Source: Saccharothrix australiensis
GTDB lineage: Bacteria; Actinomycetota; Actinomycetes; Mycobacteriales; Pseudonocardiaceae
Direction: 5' to 3'
Length of the DNA stretch: 64,000 nt
Assembly (NCBI RefSeq): GCF_003634935.1
Contig: NZ_RBXO01000001.1
Coordinates: 2,195,501-2,259,500 of the forward strand
In this document: positions 1 through 8,266 of the stretch, one piece after another
Numbering within the stretch: position 1 is the first letter of the stretch
How the letters are laid out: each line of letters opens with the position of its first letter
Notes under the pieces: generated by a model
Told to the model about the DNA's origin: nothing
The model's input: the letters and a program-made list of their open reading frames with translations, nothing else
Database searches by the model: none
Position numbers and translations under genes: made by a program

Positions 1-289
1 GGCGGACGGCAGCTGGGAGCTGGAAGCCGACCTACCCTCCGGTCCGTCGAAAGTTGACGCAGGTGACTCGACTTCAGGCGGTAGTGCGCACAACGCGGCG
101 AACGCATAGTGGCAGGCGTCGACGCTCGGGGGAGCGGTAGGTCGACCGAGGGGAACGCGGAGGCCCGCCCCGGCGGGTCTCCGCCAAACGCCCAGCTCAG
201 CGCTTTGATCGGCGAACACGGGGGGCCGTGACGGGGGTCGTTGTCGGGTGCGCTAAGCTATGCGCGCACCCCCGGAACGGGGATGTGGC
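1..289. other. Non-coding leader upstream of tRNA-Pro
   Basis: I see no convincing gene here. The stretch holds one GC-rich hairpin (157-184) and then the region from which the tRNA must be transcribed. The only open frame that starts in it runs straight through the tRNA and is a shadow. It should be chromosomal DNA flanking the left end of the integrated elements. Confidence 0.6.
157..184. terminator. GC-rich hairpin, probable terminator
   Basis: GCGGAG g CCCGCC cc GGCGGG t CTCCGC forms a near-perfect stem with a two-base loop. There is no long T-run after it, as is common in high-GC actinomycetes. It probably ends transcription of a gene lying left of the window. Confidence 0.55.
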
Positions 290-368
<79 letters not shown>

Positions 369-389
369 GATAGAGGGCGTAAGCCCAGA

Positions 390-427
390 TCAGGGCCTTG
401 GATCACTTCGGTGAGACAAGGCCCTGA
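390..427. terminator. Hairpin terminator after attL
   Basis: TCAGGGCCTTG (390-400) and CAAGGCCCTGA (417-427) form an 11-bp perfect stem followed by cccgttt. It sits 26 bases after the tRNA, inside the element, so it can end tRNA transcription and may also insulate the convergent integrase gene. Confidence 0.75.
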
Positions 428-483
428 CCCGTTTCAGGGCAGCGCTATCTCACAATTTCTCACGAACGCTCGTACTGCTTGCT

Positions 484-1653
484 TCAGCCCAGGAGTTCGT
501 CGAGCTGGTCGGCCGCTTGGCGCAGGTGCTCGACGTCGGGGTGGATGTAGACCCGCTTGGTGAAGCTGAGGTCCGCGTGGCCAGCCCAGGCGCTGACGAT
601 CACATCGGGGACGCCCGAGGTGGCCAGGTAGGTCAGGCAGGCGTGGCGGGCGTCGTAGGGCCGGACCTTCCTGACCTTCGCCTCGGCCATCAGCTTGTAG
701 ATGGCCCGCCGGAGCCGGTCGGTCTTCCAAGGCTGGCCCAGCTCGTCGACCAGCACGAACCCGGACCGCTCGTACAGCTCACCGGCTTTGATGGCCTCTG
801 CGGCCTGCCGGGCCTTGAACGCCTTGAGCGCCGCGTGCAGGGGCTTGGGGAGCGGGAGCTTGCGCTTGCCCTTCTCCGACTTGGGCCCCTTCTCCTCGAC
901 TTCGCCCTCGACCAGCGTCCTGGTCAGCTCGACCGACAGCGTCCCGGCGTCGAGGTCGACGGCGCTCCACCTGAGCCCGCACACCTCGGCTGGCCGCATC
1001 CCGATCAGCGCCAGGAGCACGGGCGCGTGGAGCCGGTGGTCGCGGATCGAGGCGAGGAACTCTCTCACCTCCGTCTCACTCCACGGCACCCGCTGGGCCG
1101 CCGCAGCCGCCGCCTTGCGCCGTGCTTCGCGTGGGATCTGCGTGTACTGGGCGACGTTGCGGACGACCAGCCTGCGCCGCAGTGCCACGTTCAGCGATGA
1201 CCTGAAGCGGCCCAGCGTGAGCTGGACGGACCGGACGCCGAGCCCGCTGCCGACCTTCCCGCCGCGCTTGCGGCCGGAGGTGAGCATCCAGCTCACCAGA
1301 TCGTCCACGTCTTCCTCGGTGACCGCTTGGAGCCGCTTGCCGCCGAGCCGCTCGCGTACCGGCAGCAGCGCGTCGGCGTAGTTGGCGGCGGTGGCCTTCT
1401 CGACGTCGACCGTCGTGGACTTCAGCCACGTGTCCAACCAGTCCGACACGGTCGTCTTGTCCGGCACGACGAACGCGCCCTCGTCGGTCTGGTGCTTGAT
1501 CTTGGCGTACTCGGCGCGGGCTTCCTTCTTGGTGCCGTAGGTTTTGGTGAGCTGCCTACGCTTGCCGGTCGCCGGGTCGCGCCCGATGTCGATCACGAAC
1601 CGGTACCTCGTCGTGCCGTCCTTCAACTCGACCTTCTTGATCGGGTCCCCCAC
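484..1653 (-). CDS. int: Tyrosine-type site-specific integrase of element 1
   Basis: 389-residue tyrosine recombinase that should insert and, with an excisionase, excise element 1 at the tRNA-Pro site. The N-terminal arm-binding region (about 1-60) is followed by a SAM-like core-binding domain. The catalytic domain carries the first Arg in a GMRPAEV motif, the box-II Arg336 in YDARH, His359 in AGHADLS and the nucleophile Tyr369 in RVYIH. The first box-II His is replaced by Tyr. The start is GTG with GAAGGAG about 10 bases upstream. The stop lies about 120 bp from the repeated attachment core, the usual layout. It is clearly a different subfamily from the integrase at 31385. Confidence 0.95.
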   Translation of the reverse strand: MGDPIKKVELKDGTTRYRFVIDIGRDPATGKRRQLTKTYGTKKEARAEYAKIKHQTDEGAFVVPDKTTVSDWLDTWLKSTTVDVEKATAANYADALLPVRERLGGKRLQAVTEEDVDDLVSWMLTSGRKRGGKVGSGLGVRSVQLTLGRFRSSLNVALRRRLVVRNVAQYTQIPREARRKAAAAAAQRVPWSETEVREFLASIRDHRLHAPVLLALIGMRPAEVCGLRWSAVDLDAGTLSVELTRTLVEGEVEEKGPKSEKGKRKLPLPKPLHAALKAFKARQAAEAIKAGELYERSGFVLVDELGQPWKTDRLRRAIYKLMAEAKVRKVRPYDARHACLTYLATSGVPDVIVSAWAGHADLSFTKRVYIHPDVEHLRQAADQLDELLG

Positions 1654-1671
1654 TGCGGTGGTGCTCCTTCG

Positions 1672-2256
1672 TTATCGGTCCCCCTCTGGTGGACCCAGAG
1701 GGGGCAACAGGCCAAGCTCACGAGCTCTGCGGATGTACCTCGCCACCTGCGGGCGAGAGCGGTTCATCGCGTGCCCCACCATGACCGCGGGCGACTTGCT
1801 GCCCGCTGCCAGTGCCTCGGTGTAGATCTGTGCCGCCGTGTGCGCGTCCCGGTCGGCTTGGCTGAGGCTGTCCAGCACCGGCGCCGTACCTGTGGATACG
1901 GCGCGTTCGCGATGTTCGGGCGGCAACGTCGCCAACCACTCCTCGCGAACCGAAGCCGGTACCACCGCTGCGTTCATCGCTTCCCGCAGCAGTTGGTCGA
2001 CCAGTACCTGCCTCAGCACGGACGTGGTGATCGGTGACCGGCTGTTCGACCTGATGCTCAGTTCGACAATCGCCGGTCCCGAATCCGCCGTCACCTGCAC
2101 CTCGATCCTCACAGCCGCCGGCGGGTCACCGAGTTGGATGTGGGCATCGAAGAAAGCGGGCACAGCGGTGTCGGGACCGGCTGGCAGGTATCCCCTGGAC
2201 TCCACCGGCTCGACCGACACCCAGTCGATTCGGAAGTTCTTCGGCAGGCGAGGCAC
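1672..2256 (-). CDS. Hypothetical protein with C-terminal helix-turn-helix-like segment
   Basis: 194 residues, GTG start, ending 18 bp before the integrase on the same strand, so the two are probably co-transcribed. I do not recognise a named family. The first 100 residues look like a beta-rich domain. The last 55 (SPAVMVGHAMNRSRPQVARYI) resemble a helix-turn-helix. The position between an Xre-type regulator and the integrase suggests a role in controlling integration or excision, but that rests on context only. Confidence 0.75.
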   Translation of the reverse strand: MPRLPKNFRIDWVSVEPVESRGYLPAGPDTAVPAFFDAHIQLGDPPAAVRIEVQVTADSGPAIVELSIRSNSRSPITTSVLRQVLVDQLLREAMNAAVVPASVREEWLATLPPEHRERAVSTGTAPVLDSLSQADRDAHTAAQIYTEALAAGSKSPAVMVGHAMNRSRPQVARYIRRARELGLLPPLGPPEGDR

Positions 2257-2351
2257 GACAGAACGATACGCATCCCTTCATGAGCGCTTACACCTCGTGA
2301 CGATATGGCTGTGACAGTGACATGTCAACGCAAAGGATCTATCTTGGCGGC

Positions 2352-2615
2352 ATGAGTACGGGGGGATTGACGCTCGCGGACCGCGTTGCGGAGCTGCGCG
2401 AGTGGATCACAACTGGGTATGCGCGCGACCTACGTGTCGCTGCTGGACTGAGCCAGGCGCTGGCGGCTCAGGACTGCGAAGTAACGGCGTCCACTGTGCA
2501 CCGTTGGGAGACTGGCGACCGGTTGCCGCGTGGCCGCAACATCACCGCCTACCACGCCTTCCTGGCTCGCTTGGTCGAGCGGCAGCGGCAAGGGGGCGAG
2601 TCCGGTGGGGAGTAG
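2352..2615 (+). CDS. XRE-family helix-turn-helix regulator
   Basis: A small protein with a cro/C1-type HTH: LRVAAGLSQALAAQD is the first helix pair and VHRWETGDRLPRGRN the recognition end. It is divergent from the gene at 1672-2256, so it may control the integrase side of the element. ATG at 2352 is chosen because the in-frame ATG at 2322 lacks a ribosome site, but AAAGGA (2332-2337) is rather far away, so 2322 (97 residues) remains possible. It overlaps the next gene by 11 bp. Confidence 0.8.
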   Translation: MSTGGLTLADRVAELREWITTGYARDLRVAAGLSQALAAQDCEVTASTVHRWETGDRLPRGRNITAYHAFLARLVERQRQGGESGGE

Positions 2616-2832
2616 GCACGAGGCCAAGCGACGTCCGACCCTGGCGGAGATCAAGGCGACGTGGCCACCGGCCGTGGACGTTCCGACCGCTGCGACAGCG
2701 TTCGGGATGAGCCGTAGCAAGGCGTACGAGCTCGTCGCGCGCGACGAGTTCCCCGCCAAGGTGGCCAAGTACGGCGGCCGGATCATGGTGATCACGGCGT
2801 CGCTCGTGCGCACACTGTCCGCTGAGGACTGA
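2605..2832 (+). CDS. xis: Excisionase-like MerR/HTH protein
   Basis: 75 residues from GTG 2605, which has AAGGGGGCGAG just upstream. A longer frame opens at 2530 but has no such site and lies inside the preceding gene. The core (VPTAATAFGMSRSKAYELV, then FPAKVAKYGGRIMV) is the helix-turn-helix of small Xis/AlpA-like proteins. In AICEs such proteins steer the integrase toward excision. The gene sits directly before the RepA-like ATPase (4-bp gap), which suggests one excision and replication transcript. Confidence 0.82.
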   Translation: MGSRHEAKRRPTLAEIKATWPPAVDVPTAATAFGMSRSKAYELVARDEFPAKVAKYGGRIMVITASLVRTLSAED

Positions 2833-2836
2833 CGTC

Positions 2837-4027
2837 ATGGCTGAGTTCGGGGGACAAACTCCGCCTGGCGCGCACGAGGAACCACCGACCCGGCGCCTGC
2901 GGTTGAGGTCGGCGAACGAGGTCGAAATCAGGCATACGCGGTTCGCGTGGCGGGAGTACCTACCTGTCGGCGAGGTCGCCCTGCTGGTCGGCAAACCCGG
3001 CGTCGGCAAGAGCACGGTCGTCGCGGACCTGGCGGCGAAACTGACCACAGGACAGCTCGACGGCGACTTCACCGGCGAGCCGCAGCACGTCCTCTACTCC
3101 ATCACGGAGGACTCGGAATCCACGCTCAAGGCCAGGCTCATCGCGGCTGGGGGAGACCCGCAGCGGCTGCACCTGGTCGACGTCGTCTACGGCGATTCAC
3201 GCGACGGCACGCCGCTCATCGTCAACCTCGACCTGGATGCAGTGCGCGAGGTCGTCGAGGCGCGGAGGCCCGCTCTCCTCGTGCTGGACGCGCTCAACTC
3301 GTCCCTGTCCGGACAGCTCAACGACAACTCCGTCGTGCGCCCGCAGCTGGAAAAGTTGAGGCTCCTGGCGCACCAGACCGGCACGACCGTCCTGGGCATC
3401 GGGCACTTCCGGAAGGCGACAGCGGGCGTCGATCCGGTCGACGCCATCGGCGGAGCCGGGGCCTACACGCAGGTTGTCCGGCACGCCTTGGGATGCGCTG
3501 CGGAGGACGAGGACAACTTCGTCCTGTCGGTCATCAAGTCGAACGTGGTGTCCGTGTCCAGCGTCCCGTCGCTGTCCTACAGGACCATCTCCGCCACCGT
3601 CATGGCCGACGACGGCGGTGAGACTGCGGTCGGTCGGATCGTCTGGCAGGGGCACTCGACGGCTTCGGTCGTCGACCTCCTCCAGCGCTCCGCGTACGAC
3701 GACGGGGACGAGCGCGCCGATGCTGCCGCGTGGCTCACCGACTACCTGAGGGAGCGCGGTGGTGAGGCGCCGGTGCTGGAGTTGTTGGACGAAGGGCACC
3801 AGGCCGGCTTCTCCAAGGACGCCCTGAAGCGTGCCAAGACCAGAGCCAGAGTGCGCTCCGAGAAGGCCGACTTCGGTGGCGGCTGGGTGTGGCGGATTAG
3901 CCAGACAAGGCACGAAGGGAGCACCCAAGGGAGCGAAGGGAGCAGTACCGGCGACACCGCTCCCTTCGCTCCCTTCGTGCGCTCTTCGCAGCACGACGAC
4001 GACCAACTGCCGCGGTCAGCAAGTTAG
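2837..4027 (+). CDS. RepA-like AAA/RecA-fold ATPase
   Basis: 396 residues. The Walker A motif is GKPGVGKST at 52-60 and Walker B is LLVLD at about 147-151, followed by a GIGHFRK motif typical of RecA-fold hexameric helicases of the RSF1010 RepA type. The likely role is DNA unwinding during replication or transfer of the excised element. The C-terminal third (from about 275) resembles a winged helix (FSKDALKRAKTRARV) and ends in a low-complexity tail. It lies 4 bp after the excisionase-like gene and is followed by mobC after 95 bp. Confidence 0.85.
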   Translation: MAEFGGQTPPGAHEEPPTRRLRLRSANEVEIRHTRFAWREYLPVGEVALLVGKPGVGKSTVVADLAAKLTTGQLDGDFTGEPQHVLYSITEDSESTLKARLIAAGGDPQRLHLVDVVYGDSRDGTPLIVNLDLDAVREVVEARRPALLVLDALNSSLSGQLNDNSVVRPQLEKLRLLAHQTGTTVLGIGHFRKATAGVDPVDAIGGAGAYTQVVRHALGCAAEDEDNFVLSVIKSNVVSVSSVPSLSYRTISATVMADDGGETAVGRIVWQGHSTASVVDLLQRSAYDDGDERADAAAWLTDYLRERGGEAPVLELLDEGHQAGFSKDALKRAKTRARVRSEKADFGGGWVWRISQTRHEGSTQGSEGSSTGDTAPFAPFVRSSQHDDDQLPRSAS

Positions 4028-4122
4028 GGATCCGGTTACCGGATTCCGATGCCGCAGCCAAGCGCTGCGGTCGGCGTCCCGGCCGTGCAGGGGGCACGCC
4101 CGGCTACTCATCGGGGGAACTG

Positions 4123-4527
4123 ATGACGCAACGGAAGGCGCGGCGGCAGCGTCGCGTGACGGGCGGCTCGGCCGTCAGCATCCACGTCCGAACTACGGTC
4201 ACGACGTACACAGCTCTCGTCGCACGTGCGGCGGTCGCGGGCCTGTCGATCCTGCGCTACCTGGTGGAGTCCGCGCTGCGCGACTCGACCACCGGCTGGA
4301 GCTTGCGCGAGCAGCGCTGGTGGGCTGAACGACTCGACACCGTCGAAACCCGGCTCATTCGCATCGGCACCAACCTCAACCAGATGGCCACCGTCGCCAA
4401 CAGCACCGGCGACCTACCACCGGAGCTACCCGTCGCGCTGGCCTACTTCACCGCGACGCTGGAGCAGCACCGGGCCGTGCTCGCGGCTATCGACCCGGCC
4501 GACTCGTCACGTGAGCGCGAGCTGTGA
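4123..4527 (+). CDS. mobC: MobC-like relaxosome accessory protein
   Basis: 134 residues with the conserved MobC signature RIGTNLNQMATVAN at about 84-97. An N-terminal part (VSIHVRTTVTTYTALVARA) fits a ribbon-helix-helix DNA-binding fold. MobC proteins bind at oriT and help the relaxase nick DNA. The stop codon overlaps the relaxase start by 4 nt (GTGA), so the two are translationally coupled. The 95-bp gap before this gene is a reasonable place to look for oriT. Confidence 0.88.
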   Translation: MTQRKARRQRRVTGGSAVSIHVRTTVTTYTALVARAAVAGLSILRYLVESALRDSTTGWSLREQRWWAERLDTVETRLIRIGTNLNQMATVANSTGDLPPELPVALAYFTATLEQHRAVLAAIDPADSSREREL

Positions 4528-6047
4528 TTGCGAAGGCTCCGGCGAAGGGCAAGTACGGCAAGGACACCTACGGTCTGCTGCGCTACCTGTTCGGTCCCGG
4601 CAAGAGCAACGAGCACACCGACCCACACCTGGTCGCGACGTGGGATCCGGAGTGGCTGGAGGGTGGCGCGTTCGCCGAGCGTCACCGCGGCTGGCTAGCC
4701 CGCCTCGCCCGTGAGATCGACGCGCCGATGACCGGGCACGAGGTGGACCTGGAGGGTGGTCACGTCTACCACTTGGTGTTGTCCATCCCCAGCCAGGATG
4801 GCCGGCTCGGCGACACACGTTGGCGCGAACTGGTAGAGGAGGCCATCGACCGAATGGGCTTCGGTCCGACCGACGACGGCCGGGCCGGGTGCCGTTGGGC
4901 CGCGGTGCACCACGGCCCGAGCAAGGAGGGCAACGACCACGTCCACGTCGCCATCAACCTAGTCCGCGGTGACGGCACGGTCGCTGGCACCTACCGCGAC
5001 TGGCCGCGCTGGCGGCAGTGGTGCCTGGAGGTGGAGCAGCGCCTCGACCTGACCCGGACCTCGCCATCGGACAAGACTGCGGCAGTGCGTCCGACTCGTG
5101 CGGAGGTGGAGAAGGCGGCTCGGACCAGACGGCCAGGTGCGAGCCGCGACGCACTGCGCAAGGCGGTCCGTGCCGCCGCTGCTGAAGCAGCCTCTGCTCG
5201 CGAGTTCATCGCGCTACTGGAACAAGTGCCCTTGGTCTCGGTGCAGGCTCGATGGAGTTCGACGGGTGAGCTGACTGGCTACCGGGTAGGGATGTTCGCG
5301 GACCGGAGCACTACCTCCGCCGACGGCAGGGTGTGGTTCGGCGGTGGCAGTCTCGCGTACGACCTGTCCGCGCCGATGCTCGTCGCACGCTGGGCCGGCG
5401 TTAACGACTCGACCACCGTGTCCCTTGCGACGCGCCGTGACCGAGACGTCGTACTGCTCAGAGCAACCCAGGTGGTGGATGCCGCACAGCAATACTTAGC
5501 GGCAAGCGTGGCGGCTGGTGACGTATCCATTGCAAGCGACGACGGCGACATCATCCATGCCACGGAGGACGTGCTGATCGCCGTGGCTAGATCTCTCAGT
5601 GGTCCGAGTTCCAATGCTATCGCCGAGGCGGCCGATGCCTACGAGAAGGCGGCTGTGGCACCACGGCGACTGGGACCGCCGTACTGGTCGGGCATGGCCG
5701 CTGACCTCCGCGCGGTCGCCCGCGATGTGATCAGGATAGGGCTGCAGAGCAAGCGAGTTACCACAGGAGCACTGGTTACGGCACTGTTGTCAGCGCTTAT
5801 GTCGCTGGTGCTTGAAGTGGCGACCTGGTGGCAGCTCAGCCACCGACCGGCGCAAGCTGCTGCCGCCCACAGTGCTGCCGTCATGATCGAGGATCACGGC
5901 GCAACTCTTCCTACGTGGCAAGTCTCGAACCGGAGCAGCCTCGGAGCATCTCGACCAACTGCAGCACTGAAACGTCCAGACCTCCTGCCTCGCGCGCCAA
6001 AGCCGACTCTTCGAGATCCGGGTCTATCTCCGAGACGTACGCGCTGA
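4524..6047 (+). CDS. mobA: MobA/VirD2-family relaxase
   Basis: 507-residue mobilisation nuclease that nicks at oriT and leads single-stranded DNA into the recipient. The N-terminal motif YGLLRYLFGPGKSNEHTDPH is typical of actinobacterial relaxases. The metal-binding histidines are visible in GHVYHLVLS (80-88) and DHVHVAINL (138-146). A hydrophobic stretch at about 413-430 looks like a single membrane helix and is unusual for a soluble relaxase. The GTG start overlaps mobC. An FtsK/TraB-type translocase, which normally moves double-stranded DNA, is also present at 26536, so this element carries both kinds of transfer gene. Confidence 0.9.
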   Translation: MIAKAPAKGKYGKDTYGLLRYLFGPGKSNEHTDPHLVATWDPEWLEGGAFAERHRGWLARLAREIDAPMTGHEVDLEGGHVYHLVLSIPSQDGRLGDTRWRELVEEAIDRMGFGPTDDGRAGCRWAAVHHGPSKEGNDHVHVAINLVRGDGTVAGTYRDWPRWRQWCLEVEQRLDLTRTSPSDKTAAVRPTRAEVEKAARTRRPGASRDALRKAVRAAAAEAASAREFIALLEQVPLVSVQARWSSTGELTGYRVGMFADRSTTSADGRVWFGGGSLAYDLSAPMLVARWAGVNDSTTVSLATRRDRDVVLLRATQVVDAAQQYLAASVAAGDVSIASDDGDIIHATEDVLIAVARSLSGPSSNAIAEAADAYEKAAVAPRRLGPPYWSGMAADLRAVARDVIRIGLQSKRVTTGALVTALLSALMSLVLEVATWWQLSHRPAQAAAAHSAAVMIEDHGATLPTWQVSNRSSLGASRPTAALKRPDLLPRAPKPTLRDPGLSPRRTR

Positions 6048-6200
6048 GCTGCATGTGCACTGAAGCAGATGATGTTGAGGTCGTAGCTGCCAGTTGCTGA
6101 CCATCGGACGATATGGGCCCGAGCAGGTGGAATTGGATAGATGTATAAAGCATGTATTCCGCGTTAGGGCGACTGAACGGAATTGTCGGTGGGGGGTCGT

Positions 6201-7379
6201 ATGCTCGCTGCGTCCGCGCCAATCCCCGACCCTGGGCGCGACGGGACGACTACAGATGATCTTGAAAGGTGTGAAGTGGCGGCTCGCGATTATCTTGAGG
6301 CAACCAAAAAGGCTCTGTTTGCTCTCAGTCTCGGGCGGTGTTACGAGCCGAAGTGCGACAAGCAAGTCGTGAGAATGGCCGACGACGGCACCCCCATACT
6401 CCTGGTGCAAATAGCGCACATACGTGCGGCCAGCAAAAATGGTCCCAGGTATGACGGCGGCATGAGCGACGACGAGCGTCGCTCTTTTCCGAACCTTCTC
6501 CTCCTTTGTGCATACCATCACGGCTTGGTGGACGGCAAGCAGACGGGGTTGAAATACTCCGTAGAAGAACTCGAGCGCTGGAAAAAGGAGCGTGAAGGAA
6601 ATCTGGCGAAAGATTTGAAGTCGCTTACCGAGGATGCGCTTGGTGAACTGCTCAGCAAAAGCCTGACCGAAATAATGAGCGAGACTAAGGCTGTATTGCT
6701 GGATGCGATTGCAAAGGTCGAGGATGTTACGGGCGAAAGCGTTGAGTTGCTTCGCATCCTCGTCGAGGAAACTTTCAATCGCCCATATCTTGACTCCGAT
6801 TCGATTGCTTCCTTGGCTTCCTCTGCTCGCGTTCTTGAAACTCTTCCGGACTATATCCCGGCTCTGCAAGAGTCGTCGTATTCGCTTCGCTCGCTGCCTG
6901 ATTATGCGTGGATGCTAGTCGACTCTTCTGGTGGCCTGCACAATCTGCCTGACTATGTTCCCATGCTACTGGAGTCAACGGAGAAGCTGTCAGTTCTCCC
7001 TGATTATGCCCACATTGTGGCGGATTCTGCGAAGATTCTCGTCAACCTTCCGGACCATGCCACTCTGCTGGAATCGGCAGTTGAGTCAATGAACAGGGCG
7101 GCTAATCGCATCGAGAATTTGCTGTATGCTGCCAGTAATCTGGAAAATCCAGACTACCTTCAGAGACTTGATGTGGCGGCGAATGTGCTAACGGCGACCT
7201 CCTCTAAACTCAAGGGCAACGTCGATGAGATGCGCAGTGCTGCGAAGTTGGCACTGGATGCGACAACCGTCAGAACTCCGGACCGGTTCGTGTATTTTCG
7301 CAACGGCGCGATAACGGGTGCGGTGCTGATGGCCCTGATTTTTGGATTTATATGGTACATGGTTACGCACCCGGCTTGA
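6201..7379 (+). CDS. HNH nuclease with five 17-residue repeats and C-terminal membrane helix
   Basis: 392 residues from ATG 6201, preceded by GGGGGG five bases upstream; an upstream in-frame TTG (6183) is less likely. An N-terminal HNH-type domain has Cys47 and Cys52, His73 in IAHIRA, and Cys103 with His106/107 in CAYHHGLVD. Residues 212-296 are five consecutive 17-residue units, each with LPDY or LPDH at positions 4-7. A transmembrane helix (about 372-389) precedes a two-to-three-residue tail. The gene is visibly richer in A/T than its neighbours, which suggests recent acquisition. I know no named family with this architecture. A membrane-tethered nuclease or defence effector is an inference. 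Confidence 0.88.
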   Translation: MLAASAPIPDPGRDGTTTDDLERCEVAARDYLEATKKALFALSLGRCYEPKCDKQVVRMADDGTPILLVQIAHIRAASKNGPRYDGGMSDDERRSFPNLLLLCAYHHGLVDGKQTGLKYSVEELERWKKEREGNLAKDLKSLTEDALGELLSKSLTEIMSETKAVLLDAIAKVEDVTGESVELLRILVEETFNRPYLDSDSIASLASSARVLETLPDYIPALQESSYSLRSLPDYAWMLVDSSGGLHNLPDYVPMLLESTEKLSVLPDYAHIVADSAKILVNLPDHATLLESAVESMNRAANRIENLLYAASNLENPDYLQRLDVAANVLTATSSKLKGNVDEMRSAAKLALDATTVRTPDRFVYFRNGAITGAVLMALIFGFIWYMVTHPA

Positions 7380-7387
7380 TTGCAAGC

Positions 7388-8266
7388 TCACGTCACGGGA
7401 GACCACGCCCAAGGTCGAGCTGCCTTCTTTCGCAGGCAGCTAATGCGTAGGTTGGCCTCTTCGTGTGCCGCGGGGTACCCAGCTGCGCGCTGAGCGACGT
7501 ACAGCGCCATGCGCAGTTCGCGGATGTCGCGGAGCAGTTCGAAGCCGGACCACGTGGTGACGTCGTGGCCGTAGCGGTCGCAGAAGTCGCGGTAGTTCTC
7601 TGCGGTGATCCAGTCGAAGCTGGTGTGCTTGATCGCGGTGCTGACGAGGTCCCACTCGGGTGGGCCGACGGAGCAGCGTTCGAGGTCGAGAAGCACCACC
7701 TGTCCGTCGTCGGTGGCCACCACGTTGCCGACCCAGGCATCGCCGTGCACGACACAGCGCGGCAGGCCAGGAGGCAGGTTGGCGTAGCGGGTCTGGAGCG
7801 ACACAAGGTGTTCGCGGAGCCAGGTCCGGTCTTCGTCGGTGAGCGTGGTGGCCGCGTCGATGCGCTCGGTGAGCCGGACGAACGGGTCCAGGTCGCCGAT
7901 GGGCAGGTCGGTGGGGACGGGGAGGTCGTGGAGCCGGCGGATCGCTGTGGCGACCTCAGCGGGAGTGCCGTGTCGGTGAGGAGGCAGCTCCTCCCAGAAG
8001 GTCACAGCCCTGCCCTCCGCCTGCACCGGCTGTGCGATGTCCTTCAACGCTCGGACGGCCGGGATCTCGTGCTCGGCAAGCCACTGCGCGATGCGGACCT
8101 CACGAGTGGCGGCGGCGAGCTGGCCGGGCCTGGCGATGCGCGCCACGACGCCGCCTGGCAGGCGGAACATGGCGTTCTCGCCCAGCCGGATCGGCTCGGC
8201 GTCGGTGTGGTCGAGGCCGACCTCTGCGCAGGCAGCGGCCAGCACGGACGAGTGGTCGCTGCTCAT
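7388..8266 (-). CDS. Aminoglycoside phosphotransferase (APH)-like small-molecule kinase
   Basis: 292 residues of the APH/choline-kinase fold. The catalytic loop HGDAWVGN is at 174-181 and the metal-binding Asp lies in LLDLE at about 194. Substrates of this family range from aminoglycosides to homoserine or sugars, and nothing here fixes which. The start overlaps the stop of the regulator gene at 8263 by 4 nt (ATGA), so the two form one operon reading away from the lanthipeptide genes. Confidence 0.85.
   Translation of the reverse strand: MSSDHSSVLAAACAEVGLDHTDAEPIRLGENAMFRLPGGVVARIARPGQLAAATREVRIAQWLAEHEIPAVRALKDIAQPVQAEGRAVTFWEELPPHRHGTPAEVATAIRRLHDLPVPTDLPIGDLDPFVRLTERIDAATTLTDEDRTWLREHLVSLQTRYANLPPGLPRCVVHGDAWVGNVVATDDGQVVLLDLERCSVGPPEWDLVSTAIKHTSFDWITAENYRDFCDRYGHDVTTWSGFELLRDIRELRMALYVAQRAAGYPAAHEEANLRISCLRKKAARPWAWSPVT

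Noticed and set aside
6834-7088. Repeat DNA at 6834-7088 as a CRISPR-like or minisatellite array
   Set aside because: The repetition is at protein level (17-residue units) with divergent DNA and no spacers.
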